DNA of 64,000 nucleotides from Rhizobium sp. Root708. GTDB taxonomy: Bacteria > Pseudomonadota > Alphaproteobacteria > Rhizobiales > Rhizobiaceae. Positions 17,032-26,970 of the stretch are shown one piece after another; the first letter of the stretch is position 1, and each line of letters begins with the position of its first letter. The notes beneath the pieces are model-generated. The model saw only the letters and a list, made by a program, of their open reading frames with translations. It was not told the DNA's origin and did no database searches. The stretch lies in the NCBI RefSeq assembly GCF_001429725.1, contig NZ_LMHV01000001.1, forward strand, positions 310,001 to 374,000. Direction: 5' to 3'. The position numbers and the translations under genes were made by a program.

Positions 17032-17979
17032 ATGGCACAGTCGGCCGTGACGCGCGAGCGGCTTTTTGCGCTCCGCGAAACCATTGCAAAACTTGAAGGA
17101 AAGCCCGCGCCGGCCTTGGCTGCAGCGCAAGGCGAAGCCCTGGCCGAGAAGGACCTCTCCACCCAGAATGACAGTGGGCTGCGTCTTCCACTTGGCATCC
17201 CCGCGCTCGACGAGGCCGTTGACGGCGGCCTGCCGCTCGACGGGATCACCGAGGTCCGTTCAGAGCTTTTGCGCGAAGCCGGCGCCGGCAGTGGCTTCGT
17301 GCTGGCGCTTGCCGCCATGCTGCAGCGTCAAGCGGGAGAGAGCCCCAGTGCTCAGCTACCGATCCTCTGGATCGCAGATATGGTTTCCACGATCGAAGCA
17401 GGCGTCCCCTACGCCGTCGGCTTGCGCGATTTCGGTCTGAAACCGGACCAGTTCTTCTATGCCAGCCCACGCAAGCTTGAAGATGCCCTTTGGCTTGCCG
17501 AAGCGGCAGTCGAAAGCGGCGTCTTTCCGGCGACAATTCTGGAGGTTCGCGGCAATCCGAAACCCTTCGGCCTGACGGAAAGCCGTCGTTTGAGCTTGCG
17601 GGCGAAAGCATCGAAACGCCCGCTTTTCCTGTTGCGGCAGGCTGGAGAGGAAGAGGCCAGCAGCGCTTGCTTCCGCTTCCTTATGGCACCCGCGCCGGCA
17701 CAGGCGCGCCCCTTGCCGGATGGCACGATGCTGGGCGGCAGCATCGGCAATCCGGTTTTTCATCTGACCCTGGAGAAGAGCCGCAACCCGGCCCCCCTCT
17801 CCTTCCTACTGGAGTGGAACCCTCATGACCGCCGTTTTTTCGCCGTCTCACAATCAGTCGAGCCTCGCCTTCCAGACGAACGCGCAGCGCATTCTGGCAC
17901 TCCACTTTCCGCATCTTCCAACCGACCGGATATCAAGAAAGAAATGGGGGCTCTCCTGGCGTTCGCGCGGACGTCCTGA
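17032..17979 (+). CDS. imuA: ImuA, SOS mutagenesis RecA-like accessory protein (315 aa)
   Basis: Works with ImuB and DnaE2 in damage-induced translesion synthesis. Similarity lies in the SulA/RecA-like core: LPLGIPALDEAVDGGLPLDGITEVRS (around residues 50-75), a remnant of the RecA ATP site, then LPILWIADM and the GL...PDQFFYASPRKLEDALWLAEAAVESG helix region, which is typical of ImuA. The start ATG at 17032 (MAQSAVTRERLFALRE) has TTGGAG upstream; an ATG 12 bases earlier is less well placed. First gene of the operon behind the LexA box. Its 3' end overlaps imuB by 155 bases if the latter starts at 17825, so the end of imuA or the start of imuB is uncertain. Confidence 0.88.
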   Translation: MAQSAVTRERLFALRETIAKLEGKPAPALAAAQGEALAEKDLSTQNDSGLRLPLGIPALDEAVDGGLPLDGITEVRSELLREAGAGSGFVLALAAMLQRQAGESPSAQLPILWIADMVSTIEAGVPYAVGLRDFGLKPDQFFYASPRKLEDALWLAEAAVESGVFPATILEVRGNPKPFGLTESRRLSLRAKASKRPLFLLRQAGEEEASSACFRFLMAPAPAQARPLPDGTMLGGSIGNPVFHLTLEKSRNPAPLSFLLEWNPHDRRFFAVSQSVEPRLPDERAAHSGTPLSASSNRPDIKKEMGALLAFARTS

Positions 17980-19444
17980 GGCCGCACCGATCGTCTGTTC
18001 CAGCCGTCTCAACAATACCATGCGGCTGACAGCGCTCGACGAGGCAGCCGAAACCCTCAATCTCCGAAAGCACATGGGCGTCGCCGAAGCCCGCGCCATC
18101 TACCCCACGCTCGATGTGATCGAGGACGACCCAGCCGCCAACCGGCGCTTCCTGGAAGCGATCGCCGATTGGTGCGATCGCTATACCCCGCTTGTCGCTC
18201 TCGACGGTATGGGTGGCCTGTTCCTCGACATAACCGGCTGCACCCATCTGTTCGGCGGCGAGGCCTCCCTTCTCAAGGATATTCTCAAAAGGCTTTTCCA
18301 GATGGGAATTGACGCGCGCGGCGCGATCTCTTCTTCGCCCGGATTGTCCTGGGCTATCAGCCGTTTCGGCCAAGGCGGCATCATCGAGCATGGAGATGCA
18401 GAACAGGCGCTGGCTCCCCTGCCTGTCGCGGCCTTGCGCCTCGAGGAAGAAACCATAGGCGGCCTGAACAAGATGGGTCTCAAATATGTCGGCGATCTGC
18501 TGACCGCGCCGCGCGCCCCGCTCACCCGCCGATTTGGAGGAGCGGTGCTCTTGAGGCTCGATCAGGCGCTTGGAACAGATGAAGAGCCGGTCTCTCCGCG
18601 CCTGCCCGTCGCAAGCCTCTCGGTCGAACGTCGCCTGATTGAACCGATCGGAGCCGAAGACGATATCCTTGCGCTCACCGATCAGATTGCCGTTTCCCTG
18701 AAGCCCTCGCTCGAAGCGCGTGGTGTCGGCGGCCGCATCTTCGAACTGGTGCTGTTCCGTGTCGACGGCAAGGTATTTCGGATTTCTGCCGGGACAGCGC
18801 AGCCCTTGCGGGAGCCCAAGCGCATCGCCGCTCTCTTTGCTGAACGCCTGCAGGCAATTCACGACGATTTCGATGCCGGTTACGGATTCGAAATCCTTCG
18901 CCTCAACGTGCTCCTGCACGAAGATTTCGTGACCTCACAGGGTGATTTCGAACAGCACCAGCAGAAGGACGCCTCTCTTGCTGTTTTCTTGGATCGGGTT
19001 TCCGCCCGCCTTGGAGAAGACTGCCTGCAAACCTTCCAATTGCGGGAAAGCCATATACCGGAAAGAGCCTATACGACAGTCCCCGCAATCGATCACCTGT
19101 CTGCCCCGAAAACCCGGGAAGGACATCAGCCGCCAGCCAGGAGCGAACGGCCCATTCGGCTATTGCGGAAAGCGGAACTGATGGACGCCTTTGCCATCGA
19201 AATCCCGGATGGCGCACCCGCGAGCTTTCACTGGCGGCGCATGCAGCATCGTGTCCTGAAGAGCGAGGGACCGGAGCGGCTGGCGATGGAATGGTGGTTC
19301 GATGGCTTGGATGGAAAGGAAACTGCGGATCGAGACTACTTCCGGATCGAAGACGATAAGGGACGGCGCTTCTGGATCTATCGCCAAGGCCATTATGAGC
19401 GTGACACAGCGCAGAACTGGTTCATGCATGGGGTCATTGCCTGA
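17825..19444 (+). CDS. imuB: ImuB, catalytically inactive Y-family polymerase-like protein (up to 539 aa)
   Basis: Bridges the beta clamp, ImuA and DnaE2 in the SOS mutasome. Homology starts at about [22 protein letters not shown]. The position where true Y-family polymerases have D-x-D/E metal ligands reads [11 protein letters not shown], and the later S-x-D-E motif is replaced by [20 protein letters not shown], so the polymerase site is lost, as is normal for ImuB. The C-terminal third (little-finger region and tail) follows. The first possible ATG is at 17825; a later start inside the imuA overlap is possible because the first ~20 residues show no clear homology. The stop overlaps the dnaE2 start by one base (TGATG). 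Confidence 0.88.
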   Translation: MTAVFSPSHNQSSLAFQTNAQRILALHFPHLPTDRISRKKWGLSWRSRGRPEAAPIVCSSRLNNTMRLTALDEAAETLNLRKHMGVAEARAIYPTLDVIEDDPAANRRFLEAIADWCDRYTPLVALDGMGGLFLDITGCTHLFGGEASLLKDILKRLFQMGIDARGAISSSPGLSWAISRFGQGGIIEHGDAEQALAPLPVAALRLEEETIGGLNKMGLKYVGDLLTAPRAPLTRRFGGAVLLRLDQALGTDEEPVSPRLPVASLSVERRLIEPIGAEDDILALTDQIAVSLKPSLEARGVGGRIFELVLFRVDGKVFRISAGTAQPLREPKRIAALFAERLQAIHDDFDAGYGFEILRLNVLLHEDFVTSQGDFEQHQQKDASLAVFLDRVSARLGEDCLQTFQLRESHIPERAYTTVPAIDHLSAPKTREGHQPPARSERPIRLLRKAELMDAFAIEIPDGAPASFHWRRMQHRVLKSEGPERLAMEWWFDGLDGKETADRDYFRIEDDKGRRFWIYRQGHYERDTAQNWFMHGVIA

Positions 19445-22400
19445 TGTCTGCCTTCTTCGAAATCGGCGCCAAGACCAATTTTTCCTTTCTGGAGGGCGCC
19501 TCCAAGCCTGAGGAGATGGTCGTTAAGGCTGCCGTTCTGAAGCTTGGAGGCCTTGGCATTGCCGACCGCAACTCAGTTGCGGGCGTCGTCCGAGCGCATG
19601 CCCAAGCAGAGGCGATCCGGAAGAAGTTCGAACGAAAGAAAGCCGGGCTTCTGGAGGAACGCGAGAAGAAGGACATCATTCCCGATCCGATCCGTTTCCA
19701 GCCGGGAGCCCGCCTTGTCTTTGCGGATGGAACGCCTGACATTCTTGCCTACCCGCGAGATCGTCAAGGCTGGGCGCATCTTTGCCGGCTGCTGAGTGCT
19801 GGAAACCTGCGAGCCGAGAAGGGTAAGTGCATTCTGTCGGAAACGGATTTGATGGAATGGGGCAACGGCATGATGCTCGCGATCATTCCGCACCCATCCA
19901 TTGCCGATAATGACAATCACACCGCGTTCGAAACCTGTCTGGAGCGGCTCAGCAAACGCTTTTGGAAAAACATCCACATGGCGCTCGCCCCCGCCTATGA
20001 CGGCCGCGATAAGCGTATGTTTGCGACCATCTCCATGCTGGCGGACCGCAACCGCATCCCGCTGATCGCCACCAACCAGCCGCTCTACCACGATACGGCC
20101 CGCCGCCCTCTCGCCGATATCGTGACATCGATCCGGGAACACATTCCCATTCCCGAGGCTGGCTTTCTCCTGGCTCCGAATGCCGAACGCTATCTCAAGA
20201 GCGGCAGCGAAATTCATCGTCTCTTCAGAGACTATCCGCATGCCGTCACGAACACAGCGAAGTTTTTTGGCAGCCTTTCCTTTTCGCTCGACGAACTGGA
20301 ACACAATTACCCCTCCGAGAATGACGAGGGGGAAACGCCCTATGAAACACTGGAACGTCTGACCAGATCGGGGGCCGAAAAGCGCTTCCCAAACGGCGTG
20401 CCTGAAAAAGTTCAGAAGAACATTAAGTACGAGTTGAGCCTCGTTCGTCAGAAGCAATATGAATCATACTTCCTGACGGTCCATCGGATCATCCAATATG
20501 CCCGGCATGAGAAGAAAATCCTCTGCCAGGGGCGCGGCTCCGCTGCAAACTCGGTCATTTGCTATTGCCTCGAGATAACCGAGGTCAATCCGGAGAAGAG
20601 CACCCTGCTCTTCGACCGCTTCCTCTCGATGGACCGGGACGAGCCGCCGGATATTGATGTCGATTTCGAGCACGAGAGGCGCGAAGAAGTCATCCAGCAC
20701 ATCTACCAAAAGTATGGCAAGGAACATGCCGGCCTGACGGCAGGGGTAACGACCTACCGCACCCGATCGGCAGGTCGTGAGGTCTCGAAGGCCTTTGGTC
20801 TTTCCGAGGACATCCAGTCCGCCATCGGCAGCCTGGTCTGGGGCTGGTCGGAAGAGAAGTTGTCCGAGCGGGAAGCAAAAGCGGCCGGGCTCGAAACTTC
20901 CGATCCCGTGACCCAAAACGTGCTGAAATATGCATCCGAACTTCTCGGCTTTCCCAGGCACCTCACCCAGCATGTCGGGGGCTTCGTCATCACTAAGGAC
21001 AGGCTGGATGAAGTCGTTCCGATCATGAAGACGGCAATGCCCGGACGCTACATGGTCGAATGGGACAAGGATGATCTCGACAATCTGAAAATCCTCAAGG
21101 TCGACATTCTGGCACTTGGAATGCTGACCGCATTGAAGCGGGCATTCGATCTGCTTCTCCTGCATTACGACGTCAAGAAGACACTCGCCGATCTCGGCAA
21201 CGCCACTCATGAGGACGAAGAACCGGTCTATGCGATGATGTGCCGGGCCGACACGCTTGGTGTCTTCCAGATCGAGAGCCGGGCGCAGATGAGCATGCTG
21301 CCGCGGCTCAAACCGAAGGAATTCTACGATCTCGTCATCGAGGTCGCTATCGTCAGGCCCGGCCCTATCCAGGGGGACATGGTCCATCCCTATCTGAAGC
21401 GCCGGGAACAACAAGCACGCGGCATCCCGATAACGTATCCGAATCCCGAGCTTGAAAAAGTTCTGGAGAGAACGCTTGGCGTACCGCTGTTTCAGGAACA
21501 GGCCATGCAGATTGCCATCACGGCGGCAGGTTTTGAGCCTGCTGAAGCGGATCAGTTGAGGCGCGCCATGGCAACCTTCAAACGAACAGGCACGATCGGC
21601 GATTTCGAAAAGCGGTTCATTAGTGGCATGGTTGCAAAAGAATACCCCCGCGATTTTGCGCAGCAATGCTTCAACCAGATCAAGGGCTTTGGCGAATACG
21701 GTTTCCCGGAAAGCCACGCGGCCTCGTTCGCGCTGCTGGTCTACGCCTCGTCCTGGGTGAAGGCCTACTATCCCGATGTCTTCTGTGCCGCGATGCTGAA
21801 TTCGCAGCCGATGGGTTTCTATGCCCCCGCGCAGCTTGTCAGGGATGCCCGGGAGCATGGCGTTGAGATCAGGCCCGTCGATATCAATGAATCGAACTGG
21901 GACTGCTTGCTTGAGGAGACCGAATTCGACAAGCGTGCAGTCGATTTCCGACATGCCAGCATGCGGGATGTCATCAAGACAAAGCGAGCCGTTCGGCTTG
22001 GCTTCAGGCAGATAAAGGGCCTTTCGGAAACGAGCATGGAACAGCTCGTTGCCAACCGAGGCGGGGGCTACTCTTCCATCCGCGATCTCTGGCTGCGCTC
22101 CGGCCTGCAGAAGGCCGATATAGAACGCCTCGCTGATGCGGATGCCTTTCACTCCATAAGACTATCGCGGCGAGATGCACTCTGGGCCGTGCGAGCCCTT
22201 GACGTGAAGAGCGCCGCCGAAAAGCTCCCTCTGTTTGACCAGGTAAACCACATCGACCTGCAGGTCGAGCCGGAGACAAGGCTGCCGGAAATGCTGCCTG
22301 GCGAACAGGTCATCGAGGATTACCGCTACCTCTCGCTCTCCCTGAAAGCTCATCCGATCTCTTTCCTGCGCGAAGAATTTCACAAGGCGGGCGTAATGAG

Positions 22401-22878
22401 GAGCGTCGACCTTCTGACTGTTCCGAACGGACGAAAAGTAACGATCGCCGGTCTCGTTTTGGTGCGGCAGCGCCCAGGCTCGGCCAAGGGCGTTATCTTC
22501 ATGACCCTGGAAGACGAGACAGGCGTTGCCAATGCCATTGTCTGGACGAAGGTCTTCGAGAAGTACCGCCCGATCGTCATGGGAGCCCGGCTTGTGAAGA
22601 TATATGGCAGGCTTCAGAGCCAGAGCGGCGTGATCCATACCGTCGTCGACCATATCGAGGACATGACGCCCGCACTTGGTATCCTGCAGAAGGAAGCCCG
22701 GCGGTTCGGCATTAGCGACCGTTCCGATGAAGCGCTCAATCCGACAGCGGATCCCCGTCAACGAAAAGTAGCCAATGCGCTGGAGAAGGCCGCCATGGAA
22801 AGGAAGATAACGGCTGGCAGCAAAACTGAAGCCCGCGAGACCGCCGGCGTCATGCCAAGGGGCCGAAACTTCCATTGA
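19444..22878 (+). CDS. dnaE2: Error-prone DNA polymerase DnaE2 (1,144 aa)
   Basis: Second, SOS-induced DNA polymerase III alpha subunit that synthesises across lesions with ImuA and ImuB. Domains: N-terminal PHP-type domain (from [16 protein letters not shown]; no longer a clear phosphatase), the palm with catalytic aspartates in [18 protein letters not shown] (about residue 400) and the later [13 protein letters not shown] segment, fingers with [14 protein letters not shown], and a C-terminal OB fold ([29 protein letters not shown]). The length of 1,144 is close to other DnaE2 proteins and shorter than replicative DnaE. Third gene of the cassette, translationally coupled to imuB by a TGATG overlap, hence under the LexA box at 16996. 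Confidence 0.95.
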   Translation: MSAFFEIGAKTNFSFLEGASKPEEMVVKAAVLKLGGLGIADRNSVAGVVRAHAQAEAIRKKFERKKAGLLEEREKKDIIPDPIRFQPGARLVFADGTPDILAYPRDRQGWAHLCRLLSAGNLRAEKGKCILSETDLMEWGNGMMLAIIPHPSIADNDNHTAFETCLERLSKRFWKNIHMALAPAYDGRDKRMFATISMLADRNRIPLIATNQPLYHDTARRPLADIVTSIREHIPIPEAGFLLAPNAERYLKSGSEIHRLFRDYPHAVTNTAKFFGSLSFSLDELEHNYPSENDEGETPYETLERLTRSGAEKRFPNGVPEKVQKNIKYELSLVRQKQYESYFLTVHRIIQYARHEKKILCQGRGSAANSVICYCLEITEVNPEKSTLLFDRFLSMDRDEPPDIDVDFEHERREEVIQHIYQKYGKEHAGLTAGVTTYRTRSAGREVSKAFGLSEDIQSAIGSLVWGWSEEKLSEREAKAAGLETSDPVTQNVLKYASELLGFPRHLTQHVGGFVITKDRLDEVVPIMKTAMPGRYMVEWDKDDLDNLKILKVDILALGMLTALKRAFDLLLLHYDVKKTLADLGNATHEDEEPVYAMMCRADTLGVFQIESRAQMSMLPRLKPKEFYDLVIEVAIVRPGPIQGDMVHPYLKRREQQARGIPITYPNPELEKVLERTLGVPLFQEQAMQIAITAAGFEPAEADQLRRAMATFKRTGTIGDFEKRFISGMVAKEYPRDFAQQCFNQIKGFGEYGFPESHAASFALLVYASSWVKAYYPDVFCAAMLNSQPMGFYAPAQLVRDAREHGVEIRPVDINESNWDCLLEETEFDKRAVDFRHASMRDVIKTKRAVRLGFRQIKGLSETSMEQLVANRGGGYSSIRDLWLRSGLQKADIERLADADAFHSIRLSRRDALWAVRALDVKSAAEKLPLFDQVNHIDLQVEPETRLPEMLPGEQVIEDYRYLSLSLKAHPISFLREEFHKAGVMRSVDLLTVPNGRKVTIAGLVLVRQRPGSAKGVIFMTLEDETGVANAIVWTKVFEKYRPIVMGARLVKIYGRLQSQSGVIHTVVDHIEDMTPALGILQKEARRFGISDRSDEALNPTADPRQRKVANALEKAAMERKITAGSKTEARETAGVMPRGRNFH

Positions 22879-22975
22879 GAGAAGCCCTGTTGGAATTGAT
22901 GGCGGTGCGGGTGCCAGTCGTTTCGACACTCATCCGAGATGCGACCAAAGGCGCAGGCGCAGATTCTATTTTTTC

Positions 22976-23008
22976 TTGACAACCGGCGTCTTCTTTAGCA
23001 GAAAAGAC
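22976..23008 (+). promoter_or_regulatory. Candidate promoter and operator of bfd-bfr
   Basis: TTGACA (22976-22981) is a perfect -35 element. The expected -10 position overlaps a dyad, GTCTT(C)TT...AA(A)AGAC, at 22988-23008, 29 bp before bfd. A dyad on the -10 would suit repression by an iron-responsive regulator (RirA, Irr or Fur/Mur), but it does not match a consensus I can name, so the assignment is tentative. Confidence 0.3.
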
Positions 23009-23037
23009 GATAGGAATGTCATGTTTGGAATGACGAC

Positions 23038-23349
23038 GTGCTTGTCTGCAGCTGCAATTACATAACTGACCACGAAATCCGGGAAGTCATCAACGAGCTT
23101 CTCGAGCAGGACTGTTGGCAGTTGATTGTTCCTGCAAAAGTCTATCACGCGATGGAAAAACGGGGCCGTTGTTGCGGTTGTTTCCCGAACGTAGTCGACA
23201 TCATAATCCAAACGACAGAGGAATATCACGCCCGTCACCACTCGACGGAAGCCGAAATATTTGATTTCATGTCCCGCCTCAGAAACTTCCATGAGGAAAA
23301 CAGGAGAGCGGACATTGAAAGGCGACAAAAAAGTCATCGAGCGGCTTAA
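23038..23349 (+). CDS. bfd: Bacterioferritin-associated ferredoxin (103 aa)
   Basis: Binds a [2Fe-2S] cluster and delivers electrons to bacterioferritin to release stored iron. The four cysteine ligands are arranged as C-x-C near the N-terminus ([17 protein letters not shown]) and C-x2-C later ([15 protein letters not shown]), the Bfd pattern C-X-C-X~30-C-X2-C. The C-terminal ~30 residues form a charged extension ([21 protein letters not shown]...) seen in rhizobial Bfd. The start is GTG at 23038; no ATG in frame precedes the cysteines. It overlaps the bfr start by 35 bp on the same strand, so translation is probably coupled. Confidence 0.9.
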   Translation: MLVCSCNYITDHEIREVINELLEQDCWQLIVPAKVYHAMEKRGRCCGCFPNVVDIIIQTTEEYHARHHSTEAEIFDFMSRLRNFHEENRRADIERRQKSHRAA

Positions 23350-23800
23350 CGAGGCCCTCTTTCTTGAACTGGGTGCTGTCAATCAGTACTGGGTTCATTA
23401 TCGACTCCTTGAAGATTGGGGCTACACCAAGCTCGCCAAGAAGGAGCGCGCCGAATCCATCGAAGAAATGCACCATGCGGACCGTCTGGTCGCGCGCATC
23501 ATCTTCCTGGAAGGCCATCCCAACCTCCAGACACTCGCACCGCTTCGCATCGGCCAGAACGTCAAGGAAGTTCTGGAAGCCGACCTTGCCGGCGAATACG
23601 ACGCCCGTAGCGCGTACAAAAAGTCGCGCGATATCTGTCATGAGGCTGGCGACTACGTTTCCATGAAGCTCTTCGAAGAGCTTCTCGCGGACGAGGAAGG
23701 CCATATCGACTTCCTCGAAACGCAGCTCGAACTTCTCAACAAGATCGGCGAAGCCAAGTACGGACAGCTGAACGCAGATTCCGCCAACGAGGCGGAATGA
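23315..23800 (+). CDS. bfr: Bacterioferritin (161 aa)
   Basis: Forms a 24-subunit shell that oxidises Fe(II) and stores Fe(III). The dinuclear ferroxidase ligands are visible: E of [13 protein letters not shown] (about residue 18), E and H of [10 protein letters not shown] (about 51-54), E of [12 protein letters not shown] (about 94) and E-x2-H of [12 protein letters not shown] (about 127-130). The haem ligand Met is in the IIFLEGHPN region's preceding helix. I chose TTG at 23315, preceded by GGAGAG, giving [16 protein letters not shown] and exactly 161 residues, the length of rhizobial Bfr. Any upstream start would extend into bfd. Coupled with bfd and ended by the hairpin at 23811. Confidence 0.93.
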   Translation: MKGDKKVIERLNEALFLELGAVNQYWVHYRLLEDWGYTKLAKKERAESIEEMHHADRLVARIIFLEGHPNLQTLAPLRIGQNVKEVLEADLAGEYDARSAYKKSRDICHEAGDYVSMKLFEELLADEEGHIDFLETQLELLNKIGEAKYGQLNADSANEAE

Positions 23801-23810
23801 CCGGAGATAG

Positions 23811-23838
23811 AGCCGGCCGCCTTGCGGCCGGCTTTCTC
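23811..23838. terminator. Terminator between convergent bfr and rppH
   Basis: AGCCGGCCGC (23811-23820), loop CTT, GCGGCCGGCT (23824-23833), then TTCTC. It starts 11 bp after the bfr stop and ends at the rppH stop, so it can serve both directions. Confidence 0.75.
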
Positions 23839-24370
23839 ATTCCGACGGCGCCAAATTCGCCAGGTGGCGAAACTCGTTCACAACCTGGTCATACACCGCG
23901 CGCTTGAACGGCACGATGAGACCAGGCAGGCTTTCCATCGGCTTCCACTGCCACTCATCGAATTCCGCGGAATGTCCTCCCGGTGGCGGATTGATTGCAA
24001 TCTCGCTTTCGTCTCCCTCGAAACGAAAGGCAAACCAGCGCTGGGTCTGGCCGCGGAACTTGCCCTTCAGTCCGATGCCGATCAGCTGAGGCGGCAAATC
24101 ATAATTGATCCAGTCGCGCGCCTCAGCCAGCAGCGTGACCGTCTTCATCCCGGTCTCTTCGTAAAGCTCCCGATACGCCGCCTCCAGCGGATCCTCGTCA
24201 TGATCGATACCGCCTTGCGGCATCTGCCACAGTTGCGGTGAACCGTCATACTCCGAGTTCTCCTCCGCGATACGTCGGCCGGCCCAGACAAAGCCGGCGC
24301 GGTTAAACACCATCACGCCTACGCAGGGGCGGTAAGGAAGGTCTTCTGCTTTGATCTTCTGCTTGTTCAT
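23837..24370 (-). CDS. rppH: RNA pyrophosphohydrolase, Nudix family (177 aa)
   Basis: Removes pyrophosphate from the 5' end of mRNAs to start decay (also reported as a dinucleoside polyphosphate hydrolase, IalA, in alphaproteobacteria). The Nudix box is complete: [22 protein letters not shown] (G-x5-E-x7-REUxEE). The N-terminal [16 protein letters not shown] and the QLWQMPQGG segment before the box are characteristic of RppH. I take the ATG at 24370 ([15 protein letters not shown]), giving 177 residues, the length I associate with rhizobial RppH. An ATG at 24385 overlaps the stop of the upstream deacetylase gene (ATGA), so that start is also plausible and would couple the two. Confidence 0.93.
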   Translation of the reverse strand: MNKQKIKAEDLPYRPCVGVMVFNRAGFVWAGRRIAEENSEYDGSPQLWQMPQGGIDHDEDPLEAAYRELYEETGMKTVTLLAEARDWINYDLPPQLIGIGLKGKFRGQTQRWFAFRFEGDESEIAINPPPGGHSAEFDEWQWKPMESLPGLIVPFKRAVYDQVVNEFRHLANLAPSE

Positions 24371-24381
24371 TGGCCCCACAC

Positions 24382-25575
24382 TCATGGCTTCTTCGGGTCG
24401 TTTGCCAGCGCCGCGATGCCGACGATCTCTATGCCGCGCATCGCTGCCTCTTCCGTCCATTTCGAGATCGCTTCAATACTCTCGTCAAACGCAGATGCGA
24501 CGCCGATCGCCTGTCCATTGCGTTTCGCAATACGCTCGAGTTCGTCGAGTTTCTGTGTGATCGCATTCACGTCAAGCTGAGCGTCGAGCTGAATGTCCGC
24601 GAATGAGTATGGCAGTTCCGTTCCCTTGGCGATCACGGCCGTCTTTGACTGTGCCGAGCTTCCGTCATCGAGGAAAAGAAGGCCCCGCTTGCTAATGTCA
24701 CGAAGCACCGGCTCCATGGCATTGGGATCGGCGAGAAAGCGCGCACCCTGGTAGTTCATGATCCCGGTATAGTTCGTGATCTCGCCCATCGCACGATGAA
24801 GACTTTCCAGATTCTTTGCAGCGGACTTCGACGTCAGCAACGTATCCGGCCCCGGGTCGTTCGCCGGGTAATCATATGGCTCGAACGGCACCTGCAGCAG
24901 AATTTCGTGCCCGCCCCGGCGTGCTTCCTGCATCCAGCGCTGAAGACTGTTGCCGCTCGTCGCGAAGGCGAAGGTAATGTCTTCCGGCAGCTTCTGGATC
25001 GCGCGCTGGGTGCCGGTCTGGCTGAGCCCCAAACCACTGACGACAATGGCGACACGCGTTCCGTGTGTTCCCGACCATGGTCTTGCATACTGGTCCATTG
25101 GACGGCGTCCATCCGGACCAATGATCGGTAGGCGCCCGTCCGGCGTATCCTCAAGCAACGCATCATTGGGCAGCGCCGCCATGCGCGGATCCTGCCCCAC
25201 CTGCATCGCATCAATCAGAACCGGGCCACTGTCGCCGCGCGAGCGCGGGCTGTATTTGGTCACAACGGATCCATCTCCAGAGACCATTTGCTCGACATTT
25301 GCGCCGGACCGGGGGGCGGAACGCGGCATGCCTTCCGGAGCCTCCGTAGGAGCCGGTGGAACCTGAACAGTATCGGTCGGTGGTGCCGCGGCTGTCTGCC
25401 CTGCGGCTGGGTTGGTGCGTTTCAGATCGTCGCCATAAAACGCCGTATAGACCGAGAAGCCCCCGATCGCGACCAGGCAGACGCCGGCCAGCATGCGCCC
25501 CAAACGCAAAATGCCCGGACGCTTCCGGCGGACTTTGCGATCTTGCCCCAAGGGCGCATGTAAATCGGTACCCAT
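24382..25575 (-). CDS. Divergent polysaccharide deacetylase family protein (397 aa)
   Basis: N-terminal cytoplasmic basic stretch, one membrane anchor (about residues 25-45, [23 protein letters not shown]), a Pro/Thr-rich linker, then a ~250-residue domain beginning [25 protein letters not shown]. That beginning, together with [22 protein letters not shown] and [13 protein letters not shown], is typical of the 'divergent polysaccharide deacetylase' (DUF610) family. Members lie next to murein hydrolase activator and carboxy-terminal protease genes, as here (ctpA and envC directly upstream). Likely periplasmic; substrate unknown, possibly a cell wall or surface glycan. The catalytic metal site is atypical compared with NodB-type deacetylases. 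Confidence 0.87.
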   Translation of the reverse strand: MGTDLHAPLGQDRKVRRKRPGILRLGRMLAGVCLVAIGGFSVYTAFYGDDLKRTNPAAGQTAAAPPTDTVQVPPAPTEAPEGMPRSAPRSGANVEQMVSGDGSVVTKYSPRSRGDSGPVLIDAMQVGQDPRMAALPNDALLEDTPDGRLPIIGPDGRRPMDQYARPWSGTHGTRVAIVVSGLGLSQTGTQRAIQKLPEDITFAFATSGNSLQRWMQEARRGGHEILLQVPFEPYDYPANDPGPDTLLTSKSAAKNLESLHRAMGEITNYTGIMNYQGARFLADPNAMEPVLRDISKRGLLFLDDGSSAQSKTAVIAKGTELPYSFADIQLDAQLDVNAITQKLDELERIAKRNGQAIGVASAFDESIEAISKWTEEAAMRGIEIVGIAALANDPKKP

Positions 25576-25647
25576 CTCGGCGCCTCTGGATCAAGACAGA
25601 AAAAAGGCGTCAGCCGGAAAGCTCCGGCATGACGCCCTTATTCGTCG

Positions 25648-26970
25648 TTACTTAGCGCTCACGGCTTTATCAGGGTTCGGCGGGAAAGACGGATCGGTCT
25701 TCTTGCCGCGCAGAAGATCAAGCGCGTAGTTCAACTGCACGTCGTCCTTCGGATCCGGCGGAACATAGGCAGCAGAGCCGGAACCTTCATCCGTCTCACT
25801 CTGCCCCTTGATGTGACCACGCAGGCTGGATTCGCCCTCGGTGACCATCTTGCCCTTCAGATCATCCGGCAGCGGCTCGTCGACCTTGACGTCAGGCGTG
25901 ATGCCCGTACCCTGGATCGAACGGCCCGATGGCGTGTAGTAGAGCGCCGTGGTCAGGCGCAGCGCGCCATTTTCGCCAAGCGGAATGATAGTCTGCACCG
26001 ACCCCTTGCCGAACGAGCGGGTACCGAGGATCGTTGCACGACGGAGGTCCTGAAGTGCACCGGCAACAATTTCCGAAGCCGAGGCGGAGCCACCGTTGAT
26101 CAGAACGATAACCGGCTTCCCGTCCGTCAGATCGCCCGGGCCGGCATTGAACCGACGGGTCTCATCCGGATTGCGGCCACGGGTCGAAACGACTTCGCCG
26201 CGTTGCAGAAGAGCGTCCGAAACCTGGATCGCCTGGTCGAGCAGGCCACCCGGATTGAGACGAAGGTCAAGAACGTAACCCTTCAGCTTGTCGGCGGGAA
26301 CGGTGCTCTTGATCTTCTCGATCGCCTTTTCGAGATCCGGATAGGTCTTCTCGGTGAACGAGATGATACGCAGGTAGCCGACGTTATCCTCGACGCGCGA
26401 CTTCACGGCCTGAACAGCCACGACATCGCGAACGATCGTCAGTTCGATCGGCTTGTCCGCGCCCTTGCGGATCAGCGTCAGCTTGATCGGCGTGTTCACC
26501 GGACCACGCATCTTTTCGACGGCGTCCTCAAGCTTCAAACCACGAACGGACTGACCGTCGATTTCGGAGATGTAGTCGCCAGCCATCACCCCGGCCTTGG
26601 CTGCCGGCGTGTCGTCGATCGGCGTGATGACCTTGACCAGCTCGTCTTCCACGGTGACTTCGATGCCGAGACCGCCAAACTCGCCCTTGGTCTGCGTCTG
26701 CATGTCAGCCGCATCCTTGGAATTCATATAGCTGGAATGCGGATCGAGAGACGACAGCATACCGTTGATGGCATTTTCGATAAGCTTGTCTTCCGACGGC
26801 GGCGTCACGTATTGCGCGCGAACTCGCTCGAAAACATCACCGAAAACCGACAACTCCTTGTAGGTGGACGCCCCCGCCGCTTCAGCAGGCACGCCCGCGG
26901 AGTAAATGACGCTCATAGCCGTCGCACCCATCAATGCGCCAACCAGAACAAGAGAAGCCCTACGAATCAT
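25648..26970 (-). CDS. ctpA: Carboxy-terminal processing protease, S41 family (440 aa)
   Basis: Periplasmic PDZ-containing serine protease. N-terminal signal peptide or anchor (MIRRASLVLVGALMGATAMSVIYSAGV), a PDZ domain (about residues 90-165, GLGIEVTVEDELVKVITPIDDTPAAKAGV), then the S41 catalytic core with the nucleophile serine in INGGSASASEIVAGAL and the general-base lysine in GTRSFGKGSVQT. C-terminal Pro/Lys-rich tail. The ATG at 26970 gives a clean signal sequence; an in-frame extension to 27207 would lie within envC. It overlaps the envC stop by 11 bases, so the pair is co-translated. CtpA proteases typically act with a lipoprotein partner on cell wall hydrolases. Confidence 0.93.
   Translation of the reverse strand: MIRRASLVLVGALMGATAMSVIYSAGVPAEAAGASTYKELSVFGDVFERVRAQYVTPPSEDKLIENAINGMLSSLDPHSSYMNSKDAADMQTQTKGEFGGLGIEVTVEDELVKVITPIDDTPAAKAGVMAGDYISEIDGQSVRGLKLEDAVEKMRGPVNTPIKLTLIRKGADKPIELTIVRDVVAVQAVKSRVEDNVGYLRIISFTEKTYPDLEKAIEKIKSTVPADKLKGYVLDLRLNPGGLLDQAIQVSDALLQRGEVVSTRGRNPDETRRFNAGPGDLTDGKPVIVLINGGSASASEIVAGALQDLRRATILGTRSFGKGSVQTIIPLGENGALRLTTALYYTPSGRSIQGTGITPDVKVDEPLPDDLKGKMVTEGESSLRGHIKGQSETDEGSGSAAYVPPDPKDDVQLNYALDLLRGKKTDPSFPPNPDKAVSAK

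Noticed and set aside
20464..22152. 562-codon minus-strand frame
   Set aside because: Antisense to dnaE2, which is complete and in a clear operon. A shadow frame of GC-rich coding DNA.
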